Source: Betaproteobacteria bacterium HGW-Betaproteobacteria-12
GTDB lineage: Bacteria; Pseudomonadota; Gammaproteobacteria; Burkholderiales; Rhodocyclaceae
Assembly: GCA_002842345.1 (NCBI GenBank)
Contig: PHCU01000001.1
Span: forward strand, 1-64,000
Length of the DNA: 64,000 bases
Direction: 5' to 3'
Position 1 is the stretch's first letter; each line of letters opens with the position of its first letter. Below the pieces are notes generated by a model. It ran no database searches, had not been told where the DNA came from, and saw only the letters and a program-made list of their open reading frames with translations. Made by a program: the position numbers and the translations under genes. Positions 26,474 through 34,905 of this stretch are shown here, in pieces.

Positions 26474-27424
26474 TCATTTTTCCTGCATCCGCAGGGTGCC
26501 GGTAGAGAGATAGCCCACGTACAGCACGCCACCGTCCTTGGTCAGGCGGCCGCGCGCCAGGGGCAAGCCTTCCGGCGCCTTGCCCAGGGTGAAGCTCTGG
26601 CCGTGATCCTTGCTGATGGCAATCAGGCCGTTGTTGCCGACGAGCACAACCCGCCCTGTCGGATCGACCCAGCCGCCATTGATGGCACTGGTCGAGGGAA
26701 TGACTACGCTCGTCCAGCTGGCTCCGCCATCCGTCGAACGAAAGATCTTGCCGCGCATGCCGAAAACCAGCAGCGAGCCGTCAGGTGGTGCCACGGCGCC
26801 AAAATACGAACCTTCGTAAGGCGAGGAAAGCTCACTCCATGTAGTCCCTTCATCAGAAGACATGGCCAGGGTTCCTGTTTCGCCGACGAGGAGCAATTTG
26901 TCGCCGAATTCGATGACCTGGGAAATATGGCGGTCGAAGTCCTCACGGATGACCGGCGTCTTCTGCCAGGTCTTGCCCGCATCGGAGGATTCCAGATACA
27001 TACCGAAGGCCCCCCAGGCGATGAGCTTGCCATTCTTGCGGGCCAGCAGGCCGAGGATGGCATCCGTACCGATTTCCGGTACCGGTACCATTTGCCAGGT
27101 CTGTCCGGCATCCTCGCTGCGCATCACTGTCCCGCCATGGCCGACGGCAACCGCCACGCTGGCCGAGTGGAAGGCCACCGAGGTCAGGGTGCGATTCGAC
27201 GGCGTACGCACCGCCGACCAACTTTGCCCTTCGTCGGAAGAATGCATGACAACGCCGCGCTCGCCGACCGCCACCATCTTGCCGCCCGCTTCGACAACAT
27301 CGAACAAGGCCGTCTTCTGCGCCTTGATCTGCAATGCGGTTTTGGCCGGCGTTGCCGCCAGGGAGGGCATGGCGGCGGAGGCAAATGAGATTGCCAGTGC
27401 CCCAAGCAGGGATTTGATCATCAT
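26474..27424 (-). CDS. YCF48/HCF136-like beta-propeller protein
   Basis: A 316-residue exported protein with signal peptide (MMIKSLLGALAISFASAAMPSLAA) followed by repeated BNR-type blades (SSDEGQSW, SEDAGQTW, SSDAGKTW, SSDEGTTW, STDGGASW, SKDHGQSF). This is the photosystem-II-assembly-factor-like fold, here in a non-photosynthetic setting where it accompanies MMPL/DUF1329 genes. It probably acts as a periplasmic scaffold for the transporter. The start at 27424 is chosen for the signal peptide; the track start adds a charged 22-residue extension. Confidence 0.85.
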   Translation of the reverse strand: MMIKSLLGALAISFASAAMPSLAATPAKTALQIKAQKTALFDVVEAGGKMVAVGERGVVMHSSDEGQSWSAVRTPSNRTLTSVAFHSASVAVAVGHGGTVMRSEDAGQTWQMVPVPEIGTDAILGLLARKNGKLIAWGAFGMYLESSDAGKTWQKTPVIREDFDRHISQVIEFGDKLLLVGETGTLAMSSDEGTTWSELSSPYEGSYFGAVAPPDGSLLVFGMRGKIFRSTDGGASWTSVVIPSTSAINGGWVDPTGRVVLVGNNGLIAISKDHGQSFTLGKAPEGLPLARGRLTKDGGVLYVGYLSTGTLRMQEK

Positions 27425-27512
27425 GGACAGTCCGTGTGGAAGAGCGGATGGAAGCAGGAACTGCCTCCATTCTCGCAAAAGCTTATGCATTGGCTGAACG
27501 GGCGTGATTTAG

Positions 27513-27543
27513 CTGATCCCGCGATCTAATACCGCGGGATCAG
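27513..27543 (-). promoter_or_regulatory. Intercistronic 11-bp perfect hairpin
   Basis: CTGATCCCGCG (27513-27523) pairs perfectly with CGCGGGATCAG (27533-27543) around a 9-nt loop. It lies in the gap between DUF1329 copy 1 and the YCF48-like gene. There is no U-run after it on the minus strand, so it may attenuate or protect mRNA rather than fully terminate. Confidence 0.5.
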
Positions 27544-27549
27544 CAGTGA

Positions 27550-28905
27550 TCAGCGCTGACCCCGGCGGCGGATGGCGTCCACCTGGAAATCAGCCTGCTT
27601 GCCCTTCTGGTTCCACTGATAGACCGGCGTCTTCCGTTCGTTGGAGACTGAGGTCACGATGAAGTTGCCGTTGACCAGATCGGTATTGATGAACGGCGCC
27701 TGGAACATCACGCCCGCATCATAGGCCTGGACCAGATGGTAGGCATACGAACGCCACAGGTTGCCACGGCCATCGTAGCCATCGGCCAGGGCAACTGTGT
27801 TGCTGTCCTCGTCGATGTAGAAGGTGCGCTTGGCCAGGACATGGGACATACCCGGCTTCAGCGTGGCCTCCACCACCCAGACCCGGTGCAGCTCATAGCG
27901 CTGCAGCTCCGACTTTACCGAGCCCTTGTCCAGCATATCTGCATACTTCAGCTTCGGATCCTGCAGCTTGTAGGCGTTGTAGGGAATGTAGATTTCCTTC
28001 TTGCCCAGCAGCTTCCAGTCATAACGGTCCTTGGCGCCCTGGAAACCCCAGTAGTCGTCGGTGGTCCGCATGCCTTCAGTGCCATCATCGACGTTGTCGT
28101 AGGCCAGGTCCGGCGCACGACGCACGCGGCGCTGGCCGGCGTTGTAGATGTGGGCGACGCGATTGGCGATGGTGTAGTCGACCGGATCCTTCACCAAGTA
28201 GATGGTACCGACCAGCGTCGCCGGCGCATCGTAGAGACCGAAGAAGGTGAACACGTTGTTCGGTTCACGCGGCTCCATGTTCTGCCCTTGCACCATGTCC
28301 TCGCAGAAGCCGACGCGATAGTAGTCGCCGTTGGCCCGGGTCGGCAGCCAGTCACGGCAGGCCTTGTAGCCGCCGAAGTATTTCGTGGTGTGGTTGTACA
28401 TGGCCTCGGCGCCTGTCTTCGGGTTCGGGAAGGGCACGCCGGGAACGTCGTAGTTCTTGATGCTCAGGCCTTCGAGCTTGGCCTTGCCGGCCTGCGCCTT
28501 GGTCGCATCATAGACAGCCTGCGGGTTGGCGAAGGTGCGGTGTGTCGGGTAGACATTGACGGAGAAGGTCGGAAACTTCTTGATCATCGCCACCGTGCCG
28601 GCGGAGAGCTTGTCCTTGTGCTGCTCGACGTTCTGGGCATTGATGGTGAGGATCGGCTTTTCATCCTTGAACGGATTGATGTAGCCCATTTCCGGCTTCC
28701 AGCCGGCTGGCGGCTGGGTCAGCCCGCCGGTCCAGGCCGGAATGGTGCCCTCCTTATTGCCAGCCTTCTCGGCACCCGACGGGGTCAGATCCTTGCCGAG
28801 ACGATCGAGTTCGGCCGCGGACATTTCCGCAATTGCCGGTGCGATGCCGGCGACCATGAATGCCATCGACGTAGCGGCGGCGAGTAACTTAAATCGTTTG
28901 TTCAT
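27550..28905 (-). CDS. DUF1329 periplasmic protein (copy 1)
   Basis: A 451-residue secreted protein, signal peptide KLLAAATSMAFMVAGIAPAIA, with LTPSGAEKAGNKEGTIPAWTGGL, GQRRVRRAPDLAYDNVDDGTEGM, KKEIYIPYNAYKL, and LQRYELHRVWVVEATLKPGMSH. It is a clear paralogue of the 22651 gene, but immediately downstream of the DUF1302 barrel, as in the common DUF1302-DUF1329 pairing. It is probably a lipid-chaperone-like carrier working with the barrel. The gap to the barrel gene is 24 bp. Confidence 0.9.
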   Translation of the reverse strand: MNKRFKLLAAATSMAFMVAGIAPAIAEMSAAELDRLGKDLTPSGAEKAGNKEGTIPAWTGGLTQPPAGWKPEMGYINPFKDEKPILTINAQNVEQHKDKLSAGTVAMIKKFPTFSVNVYPTHRTFANPQAVYDATKAQAGKAKLEGLSIKNYDVPGVPFPNPKTGAEAMYNHTTKYFGGYKACRDWLPTRANGDYYRVGFCEDMVQGQNMEPREPNNVFTFFGLYDAPATLVGTIYLVKDPVDYTIANRVAHIYNAGQRRVRRAPDLAYDNVDDGTEGMRTTDDYWGFQGAKDRYDWKLLGKKEIYIPYNAYKLQDPKLKYADMLDKGSVKSELQRYELHRVWVVEATLKPGMSHVLAKRTFYIDEDSNTVALADGYDGRGNLWRSYAYHLVQAYDAGVMFQAPFINTDLVNGNFIVTSVSNERKTPVYQWNQKGKQADFQVDAIRRRGQR

Positions 28906-28929
28906 GTTTGTCTCCTTTATGGTGTTGTG

Positions 28930-30783
28930 TCAGAACGCGGCATTCAGGGTCACGTAATAGAAGCCACGGTCGCGCAGCGGATCGTATTTGGCATCCTTAT
29001 TGAAGAAGGTTGCCCCGACGTCCACCGTATATTTCTTCTGGTAGCTGAATTTCGCGCCCAGGCCGAGCGCCATGCGGTCCTCGAGGAACTGGCTGTCGGC
29101 CGAGTTGCCCTTGACGTCATGCGACCAGAAAACGCTCGGGGTCACCGAAACACCGGAGAACACGTCGTTGTAGGTCACATCCAGCTTGGCCCGGTAACCC
29201 CAGGCGAAGTTGGTCACGTAACCATCCGTATCGCAGCCTGCCGCAGTAGTGTTCAGGCCCGAGGTGCAGGTATTGCCGCCGTAGCGTGCATCGCTGCCGG
29301 GTCCGAAGATGAAGGCACGGTTGTAGCGCAAGTCATTGGCACCGCCGATAGACAGGTTGTTCCACTGAAAACCGGCTTCGGCGATAAAGATGAACTGATC
29401 ACCACCGAGCAACCTGTTGCCGGCCTTGACGGCATTGACCTGCAACTGGTGAATGTTGGCGCGCTCATAACCCGGCAGGTAGCCATTGCCGCCATTAAGG
29501 CCTGCCGAGCTGACGGCACCGTTACCGTAGGGGCCGAACGGAATGGAAACCCCCGGAGCAATGGCCCCGGCTGCACCCAGACCTGAGAGGAGAAGATCGT
29601 TGCCGTCAATTTGCACCGCCACATCGCGGCGGGTGCTCACCTCACCGGCAACGGACCAGCCCAGAATATTGGTCGATGCACTCACACCAAAGGCCTTGAT
29701 CGCCTCCGGATATTCCCACATCACATCGAACGGCATGCCATTTTGTGCCCTGCCATTGGCCAGATTGACGATCGAGACATTGGGGGTACGCGCGTGGTAA
29801 CGCATGCCGTAGATGCCGAACTCGGTATCCAGCGCATCGACGTTAAAGCGGTAGGCCAGACCGAATTGCCCGGAGTTACTCGGATCCTTGGCATCGATGG
29901 TATGAACGTAGGCGCCCAGCGGCGTGGCGACGTTCTGGCTTTGCCCGGGAACCAGGGTGATGGCGTTGTCGCAGGCGCCCGGATCGCGAGAAATATTGCC
30001 GACCGCGACGGACCAGTAACTGCCACAACCCAGATCGAGCGGCGAGTTTTCATACTTGAGCTGGTAGAAGAACTCCAGGCTGCCGGCGTCGCCCAGGCTC
30101 TGGTTGGCGTAGGCAATCGGCACCGGCAGGAAGACTTCCTTCAACTGCGCGCCCGGTTTGTGGAAGGACGGGACGTCGATCGGGTTGATCTGGTTCAGGC
30201 CCTGGACGAAGAGGCTCTCGCCCCAGTTCACCACCTGGTTGCCAAGACGGACCTGCAACGGCTTGCCGGCAATATCCCAGGTGTTATAGACATAGGCATC
30301 GAGGAGTGCGACGCCATCGTAGCGGGAGAGATTCTCAAAACCGCGGTCGGACAGCGGGGCGTTGCGGTAACCGTTGTTCTGGTTGCCATAATGTACGTCC
30401 TGGTGATTCAGGGTGTAGTCATACCAGGCCTTGGCACGGATCAGCGCCCCCATGCTCCCCTTCTGCACCTGGAGTTCGGTGAACCACTTGACCTGGGTGG
30501 TGAACTGATCGCCCTTCTTGTAGTTCACATTGCCTTCATCGACGGTATTCGGCGCCCGACCACCCGACAAACCGGCATGGGCGCCGCTGGCAGCTGAATA
30601 AAGATCCTTGTCCGGATTATTGGCGCGCCAGGCAGTACCCAGCGAAACCGAGTTTTGCCAACTCCCTGTCCAACCATCGCCAAACTCGAAATCCACCGCA
30701 TTTGCCTGGCCAGAAAAGGCCGCGGCCAATGCGGCAGCGACGCCACTGACCACCAGCCCCGTGCTACGTTTTTGAATATTCAT
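28930..30783 (-). CDS. DUF1302 outer-membrane beta-barrel protein
   Basis: A 617-residue protein with signal peptide (VVSGVAAALAAAFSGQANA) and mature start VDFEFGDGWTGSWQNSVSLGTAWR, a DUF1302 signature. Many amphipathic beta strands and a terminal aromatic residue (FYYVTLNAAF) indicate an outer-membrane barrel. The ATG at 30783 follows AGAGGAGAC; the track start adds 31 non-signal residues. It is the first gene of the envelope module, with the operator 78 bp upstream. A porin role for a hydrophobic catabolic substrate is inferred. Confidence 0.88.
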   Translation of the reverse strand: MNIQKRSTGLVVSGVAAALAAAFSGQANAVDFEFGDGWTGSWQNSVSLGTAWRANNPDKDLYSAASGAHAGLSGGRAPNTVDEGNVNYKKGDQFTTQVKWFTELQVQKGSMGALIRAKAWYDYTLNHQDVHYGNQNNGYRNAPLSDRGFENLSRYDGVALLDAYVYNTWDIAGKPLQVRLGNQVVNWGESLFVQGLNQINPIDVPSFHKPGAQLKEVFLPVPIAYANQSLGDAGSLEFFYQLKYENSPLDLGCGSYWSVAVGNISRDPGACDNAITLVPGQSQNVATPLGAYVHTIDAKDPSNSGQFGLAYRFNVDALDTEFGIYGMRYHARTPNVSIVNLANGRAQNGMPFDVMWEYPEAIKAFGVSASTNILGWSVAGEVSTRRDVAVQIDGNDLLLSGLGAAGAIAPGVSIPFGPYGNGAVSSAGLNGGNGYLPGYERANIHQLQVNAVKAGNRLLGGDQFIFIAEAGFQWNNLSIGGANDLRYNRAFIFGPGSDARYGGNTCTSGLNTTAAGCDTDGYVTNFAWGYRAKLDVTYNDVFSGVSVTPSVFWSHDVKGNSADSQFLEDRMALGLGAKFSYQKKYTVDVGATFFNKDAKYDPLRDRGFYYVTLNAAF

Positions 30784-30860
30784 GTAACGTCTCCTCTCAG
30801 AATCATCTGTCAAGGCCGTGCCTGCTGGCGCAACCCCGCCCGAACCTCGGTGCAAAATAA

Positions 30861-30874
30861 GTATGCCTGCACAC
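30861..30874 (-). promoter_or_regulatory. 14-bp operator, site 2
   Basis: GTATGCCTGCACAC, with two differences from the family core, in the 164-bp gap upstream of the DUF1302 gene. An AT-rich stretch (TTATT elements) flanks it, but no confident -35/-10 pair is assigned. Its presence implies that the envelope module is a separate transcription unit from the acyl-CoA dehydrogenase gene upstream. Confidence 0.5.
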
Positions 30875-30947
30875 AATAAACATTGCTACCAATTTCTTGT
30901 TATTTCCCATCGAACAAGCGGCGGGGTGTGTTGCGTTTGCTGCGACT

Positions 30948-32114
30948 TCAATATGACTTGGGCAGATCGAGCACCTTCTCGGCGATAAAGCACATGATCA
31001 GTTGTTCGGTGATCGGCGCCAGGCGGGTCACGGTGACTTCGCGCAGCAGGCGTTCGACGTGGTATTCCTTGGCATAGCCGAACCCGCCGTGGGTCATCAC
31101 CGCCTGTAGCGCCGAGTCGTAGCCGGCCCGAGCACCGAGGAACTTGGCCGTATTGGCTTCCGCACCGCAAGGCTTGTCGTTGTCGTACAGCCAGGCGGCC
31201 TTCATCGCCATCAGCCAGGCGGCTTCTAGCGCCATCCAGCGTTCGGCCAGCGGATGCTGGATACCCTGGTTCTGGCCGATGGGCCTGTCGAAAACGGTCC
31301 GTTCCTTGGCATAGCGGGTCGCGCGGCGCAGGGCGTCCTGGCCGATGCCGATGGCTTCCACGGCGATCAGGATGCGCTCCGGGTTGAGGCTGTGCAGGAC
31401 ATACTTGAAGCCCTTGCCTTCCTCACCGACACGGTCGGACTCGGGAATGAACAGGTCATCGATGAAAATGGCGTTGGAGTCGACGGCCTTGCGTCCCATT
31501 TTCGGGATCTTCTTGACCTCGATCTTCGAACGATCCAGGTCGGTATAGAAAATGGTGATGCCGTCGGTCGGGCGCGCGCAATCCTCAAGCTTGGTCGTCC
31601 GGGTCAGCAACATGATCTTGTTGGCAACCTGGGCGGTCGAGGTCCAGACTTTCTGCCCACGTACGATGTAGCCGCCGGGAACACGCTCGGCAAAGGTCTT
31701 GATGGCGGTGGTGTTGAGGCCGGCATCCGGCTCGGTAAAGCCGAAGCAGCACTGGTCCTCGCCGCTGATCAGGCGCGGAATCCAGCGCTGCTTCTGCTCC
31801 GGCGTACCGAAGACAACGATCGGGTGCGGCCCGAACAGGTTGATGTGCACCGTCGAGGTAGCGGCCATGCCGCCGCCATGCGAAGCCACCTCGTGCATCA
31901 TCACCGCCGCCTCGGTCACCCCGAGGCCGGCGCCGCCATACTCGACCGGCATGGTGATGCCGAGCCAGCCGGCATCCGCCATGGCGCGATGGAACTCGCG
32001 GGGAAACTCCCCGTCTTCGTCGCGCTGCAGCCAGTAGTCGTCGCCAAAACTGCGCATGACTGCCGCCACGCCGTCGCGAATGGCTTCATGATCCGAATTG
32101 CTAGAAAAATCCAT
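30948..32114 (-). CDS. Acyl-CoA dehydrogenase
   Basis: A 388-residue flavoenzyme: MDFSSNSDHEAIRDGVAAVMRSF start, CCFGFTEPDAGLNTTAIKTFAER, VRGQKVWTSTAQVANKI, RTVFDRPIGQNQGIQHPLAERWM, THGGFGYAKEYHVERLLREVTVTRLAPITEQLI. The PITEQ segment replaces the more usual GTxE, a variation seen in the FadE-like group close to the CaiA/short-branched class. It is third in the MaoC, CitE, dehydrogenase unit and is a candidate for a branched or dicarboxylic acyl-CoA. Confidence 0.9.
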   Translation of the reverse strand: MDFSSNSDHEAIRDGVAAVMRSFGDDYWLQRDEDGEFPREFHRAMADAGWLGITMPVEYGGAGLGVTEAAVMMHEVASHGGGMAATSTVHINLFGPHPIVVFGTPEQKQRWIPRLISGEDQCCFGFTEPDAGLNTTAIKTFAERVPGGYIVRGQKVWTSTAQVANKIMLLTRTTKLEDCARPTDGITIFYTDLDRSKIEVKKIPKMGRKAVDSNAIFIDDLFIPESDRVGEEGKGFKYVLHSLNPERILIAVEAIGIGQDALRRATRYAKERTVFDRPIGQNQGIQHPLAERWMALEAAWLMAMKAAWLYDNDKPCGAEANTAKFLGARAGYDSALQAVMTHGGFGYAKEYHVERLLREVTVTRLAPITEQLIMCFIAEKVLDLPKSY

Positions 32115-32157
32115 GGTCTCTATTCCCTGCTTAGGTTTTGTCTGGGGCCACCAGCAC

Positions 32158-33033
32158 TCATGAAAGGCCGGCCTGGGCCAGGGTTTTCATCGCCTGCACC
32201 AGATGCGGACGGTCGTACATTTTTCCGTTGAGCCCCACCACGCCGGTTCCCGGCGCCTCGGCGAAGGCGGCGACGATTGCACGCGCGACGCCGATATCCT
32301 CTTCGCTCGGGGTGTAACAGCGATTGATGACATCGACCTGGTCGGGATGGATGGCAATGCGCCCGAGAAAGCCGCGCCGCCGGGACAGCAGGCAATCGCG
32401 CTCGAGGCCGGCGGCATCGCGGAAATCGCCGTACAGCGTATCGACCGCCTGGGCCTCGGCCGCGGCCGCGGCATACAGCGCACCGGAGCGCGCCTGCACG
32501 TAGGCGGCCGACAGTTCGCCGTCTTCCTCGCGGTTGCTGATCGAGCCGAGCGCCGCCGCCAGATCCTCGGCGCCCCAGGTTATCCCCACCAGGCGCGGTG
32601 GCTTGCTGGCATAGCTGTGCAGATTAAGCATGCCGGCGGCCGTTTCGGTGGCCACGACAACCACCTTGATCGACTGCGGCGACAGACCTGCCCGCACTTC
32701 CAGAACATCCAGGTAGTGGCTCAGGCGAAGCACGTCGGCGGCACCATCGGCCTTCGGCAGGACGATGCCGTCGAGGCCCTCGCCGACCACCTGCGCCAGA
32801 TCCGGCAAGGCATCGGCGGTGCTCAGCGGGTTGATCCGGACGAAGCCCTTCCAGCTCCGCTGCCCGCAGGTCGCCGCCAGATGCTCGGCGGCCATCCGGC
32901 GCGCCAGCGGACGACGGCTTTCGGCCACCGAGTCTTCAAGATCGAGGATCAGCGCATCGGCTGACGAGGCGACGGATTTCTGCAGCTTCTTCTCGCTGTC
33001 CGCCGGCACGAAAAGCATCGAACGTAGCTTCAT
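32158..33033 (-). CDS. CitE-like beta-hydroxyacyl-CoA lyase (HpcH/HpaI family)
   Basis: A 291-residue TIM-barrel lyase: RSMLFVPADSEKKLQKS, DALILDLEDSV (acidic metal/substrate site), RINPLSTADALPDL, GIVLPKADG, ATETAAGMLNLH, LVGITWGAEDLAAALG, GRIAIHPDQVDVIN. These are all hallmarks of malyl/citramalyl-CoA lyases and stand-alone CitE proteins, which split 3-hydroxyacyl-CoA diacid thioesters, for example to acetyl-CoA plus a 2-oxoacid. The ATG at 33033 overlaps the upstream MaoC stop (ATGA), so translation is coupled. Together with that MaoC it resembles the RipB-RipC pair of itaconate degradation. Confidence 0.85.
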   Translation of the reverse strand: MKLRSMLFVPADSEKKLQKSVASSADALILDLEDSVAESRRPLARRMAAEHLAATCGQRSWKGFVRINPLSTADALPDLAQVVGEGLDGIVLPKADGAADVLRLSHYLDVLEVRAGLSPQSIKVVVVATETAAGMLNLHSYASKPPRLVGITWGAEDLAAALGSISNREEDGELSAAYVQARSGALYAAAAAEAQAVDTLYGDFRDAAGLERDCLLSRRRGFLGRIAIHPDQVDVINRCYTPSEEDIGVARAIVAAFAEAPGTGVVGLNGKMYDRPHLVQAMKTLAQAGLS

Positions 33034-33494
33034 GCCAGCGGCTTCCGCAGCATCAGCGCCTGACGAACACAGATGCACACCACTTCGTTGTGCTGGTTGA
33101 GCCCCTGGTGCCGGAAAGTGACAATCCCCTGCTCCGGGCGCGAGCGACTGTCGCGCTTGTCGACGACGGTCGTCACCGAGCGGATCGTGTCGCCGGCGAA
33201 CACCGGCTTGGGAAACAGCACTTCGCTCATGCCCAGATTCGCCACCGTCGTCCCCAGGGTCGTATCCTGAACCGTCAGCCCGATGACCAAACCAAGCGTG
33301 AAGATGCTGTTGAACAACGGACGACCGAACTCGGTCTGCTTGCAGTACTCCGCATCGATATGAATTTGCGCGGGGTTGTAGGTAGCGCCGCAGAACCAGA
33401 TGTTCTCCGCCTCAACCAGCGTGCGCCGGATCTCGTGCTCGAAGACTTGCCCTGCTTCCAACTGATCGTAAAATTTGCCAGCCATGCTTTGCAT
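33030..33494 (-). CDS. MaoC-family hydratase (itaconyl/mesaconyl-CoA hydratase-like)
   Basis: A 154-residue MaoC protein with ATYNPAQIHIDAEYCKQTEFGRPLFNSIFTLGLV and TVANLGMSEVLFPKPVFAGDTIRSVTTV. NPxxIHxDxxY and FPKPVFxGDT are typical of MaoC hydratases paired with CitE lyases. Those act on itaconyl-, mesaconyl- or related enoyl-CoA diacids. It is the first gene of its unit, with an operator-covered promoter 33 bp upstream, and its stop overlaps the CitE start. Confidence 0.87.
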   Translation of the reverse strand: MQSMAGKFYDQLEAGQVFEHEIRRTLVEAENIWFCGATYNPAQIHIDAEYCKQTEFGRPLFNSIFTLGLVIGLTVQDTTLGTTVANLGMSEVLFPKPVFAGDTIRSVTTVVDKRDSRSRPEQGIVTFRHQGLNQHNEVVCICVRQALMLRKPLA

Positions 33495-33526
33495 CCCGTA
33501 GTTGTCAAAAACAATCCGCTTGTTGA

Positions 33527-33554
33527 TTGTATGCTAGCAAACCGAATTGTTAAT
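33527..33554 (-). promoter_or_regulatory. Promoter overlapped by 14-bp operator, site 3
   Basis: Operator GTATGCTAGCAAAC at 33530-33543. The minus strand reads TTAACA (33549-33554), 16-bp spacer, TACAAT (33527-33532), so the operator fills the spacer and part of the -10. It lies 33 bp before the MaoC start. Confidence 0.65.
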
Positions 33555-33661
33555 TGCAACCGCTGCAACGATAATTAACAAACCGACCGTTCCGTCTGTT
33601 TCTGATAGTAAACACTCGGCTCGCGCCCTGTCAATCGTGCTGCGGATTTTTCCTTGCCAGC

Positions 33662-34822
33662 TCAGCGCAGGATCCGGCCCTGGCTGTTCAGGATAGTGAT
33701 ATCGACGAACTGCGACCCTTGCCGAACGCCGGGCCGGTAAGCGACAAAGTAGCCGCCCAGATCGATCGGCGCCTGTTCCAGGGCCGTCACCAGATCGTCG
33801 GGCGCCGGATTCGCCCCTGAACGACGCAGCGCTTCGATGGTGATCCGCGCCGCAATGTAGCCCTCCAGACCGTAGTACGAAGGCTGCGCCTCGGGATTGA
33901 GCGCCTTTATCGCGCGCAGGTAGTCACCGGTAACCTTGACCGTGTCGTTCCACGGATAGGGCGTGACCTGGGAAATGATGACGCCCTTGGCCGCAGCGGC
34001 ACCGAGTTCAGCGACAAGGAGATCGGCGCCGACCAGGGAGACAGTGGCAAACTGCATTGCCGCATTGATCTTCTTCAGGGCGCGGATGGCTGCGGCGGCA
34101 GGCTTGTGCGTGGCGAGCACCAGCACGAGTTGCGGTGCCGCATCGGCAACCTGTTTGATGATGTCGGGCGTAACGCCCTTGGCCGGATCGAAGCCGACGC
34201 TCGCCACCGCTGAAAGCCGGTGCCGCTTCATGGCCTCGACAAATCCGTCCAGCCCGGCCCGACCAAACGAATCGTCCTGATAGACGACCCCGATCTTCGT
34301 CACCGCCAGCGGCACCGCGTGGTCGATGATGACCGCCACCTCCTTCTCCACCGAGGCGCGGGTACTGAAGGCGTAGCGCCCCGGTTGCAGATGAAGGGAA
34401 CTGGTGCCGGTAGACAGGCCGATCAGGGGGATGCCGGCCGTGCGGAGCGCTTGCATCGCCTCGACGGTACCGGGCGAACCGAAGAATCCGACCAGCGAGA
34501 GGACTTTCTCCTCATTGATCAGCCGGCGCGTATTGGCCAGCATGCGCTCGGTTTCGTAGCCATCGTCGAGGCTGACGACTTCGATTTTTCGGCCATGGAT
34601 ACCGCCTTCGGCATTGACCCGGGCAAAGCAGGCCAGGGCGCCTTCGCGCAAGGCCTTGCCGTAGGCCGCCACCGGCCCGCTCAACGGCAAGGACATACCC
34701 AGCCGGATCGCTGCGCTCCCGTCGCTGCCCGGCGCGGCATTGGCCCGCTCGGGATAGCTGCCGAGACCAATCGTCATCGCGACGAAAACGACGAACACCA
34801 GCTCACCCACCAATCTTCTCAT
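33662..34822 (-). CDS. ABC-transporter substrate-binding protein (LivK-like)
   Basis: A 386-residue periplasmic binding protein of the branched-chain amino-acid family: signal segment (LVFVVFVAMTIGLGSYPERANA), IRLGMSLPLSGPVAAYGKALREGALACFARVNAEGGIHGRKIEVVSLDDGYE, and later VGVVYQDDSFGRAGLDGF. LivK-like proteins in catabolic clusters often bind aromatic or aliphatic acids. No permease or ATPase genes are adjacent, so it either uses a system encoded elsewhere or serves as a sensor. It is last in the unit starting with the OYE gene at 39966. Confidence 0.88.
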   Translation of the reverse strand: MRRLVGELVFVVFVAMTIGLGSYPERANAAPGSDGSAAIRLGMSLPLSGPVAAYGKALREGALACFARVNAEGGIHGRKIEVVSLDDGYETERMLANTRRLINEEKVLSLVGFFGSPGTVEAMQALRTAGIPLIGLSTGTSSLHLQPGRYAFSTRASVEKEVAVIIDHAVPLAVTKIGVVYQDDSFGRAGLDGFVEAMKRHRLSAVASVGFDPAKGVTPDIIKQVADAAPQLVLVLATHKPAAAAIRALKKINAAMQFATVSLVGADLLVAELGAAAAKGVIISQVTPYPWNDTVKVTGDYLRAIKALNPEAQPSYYGLEGYIAARITIEALRRSGANPAPDDLVTALEQAPIDLGGYFVAYRPGVRQGSQFVDITILNSQGRILR

Positions 34823-34905
34823 TTTGACTCTCGTTGTTTACCCCGACCCTGGCCGGCCCGGAGCTTGTCCTGAGCGGGCCGCAAGCAGCCTTTCGTCAAC
34901 CGCTT

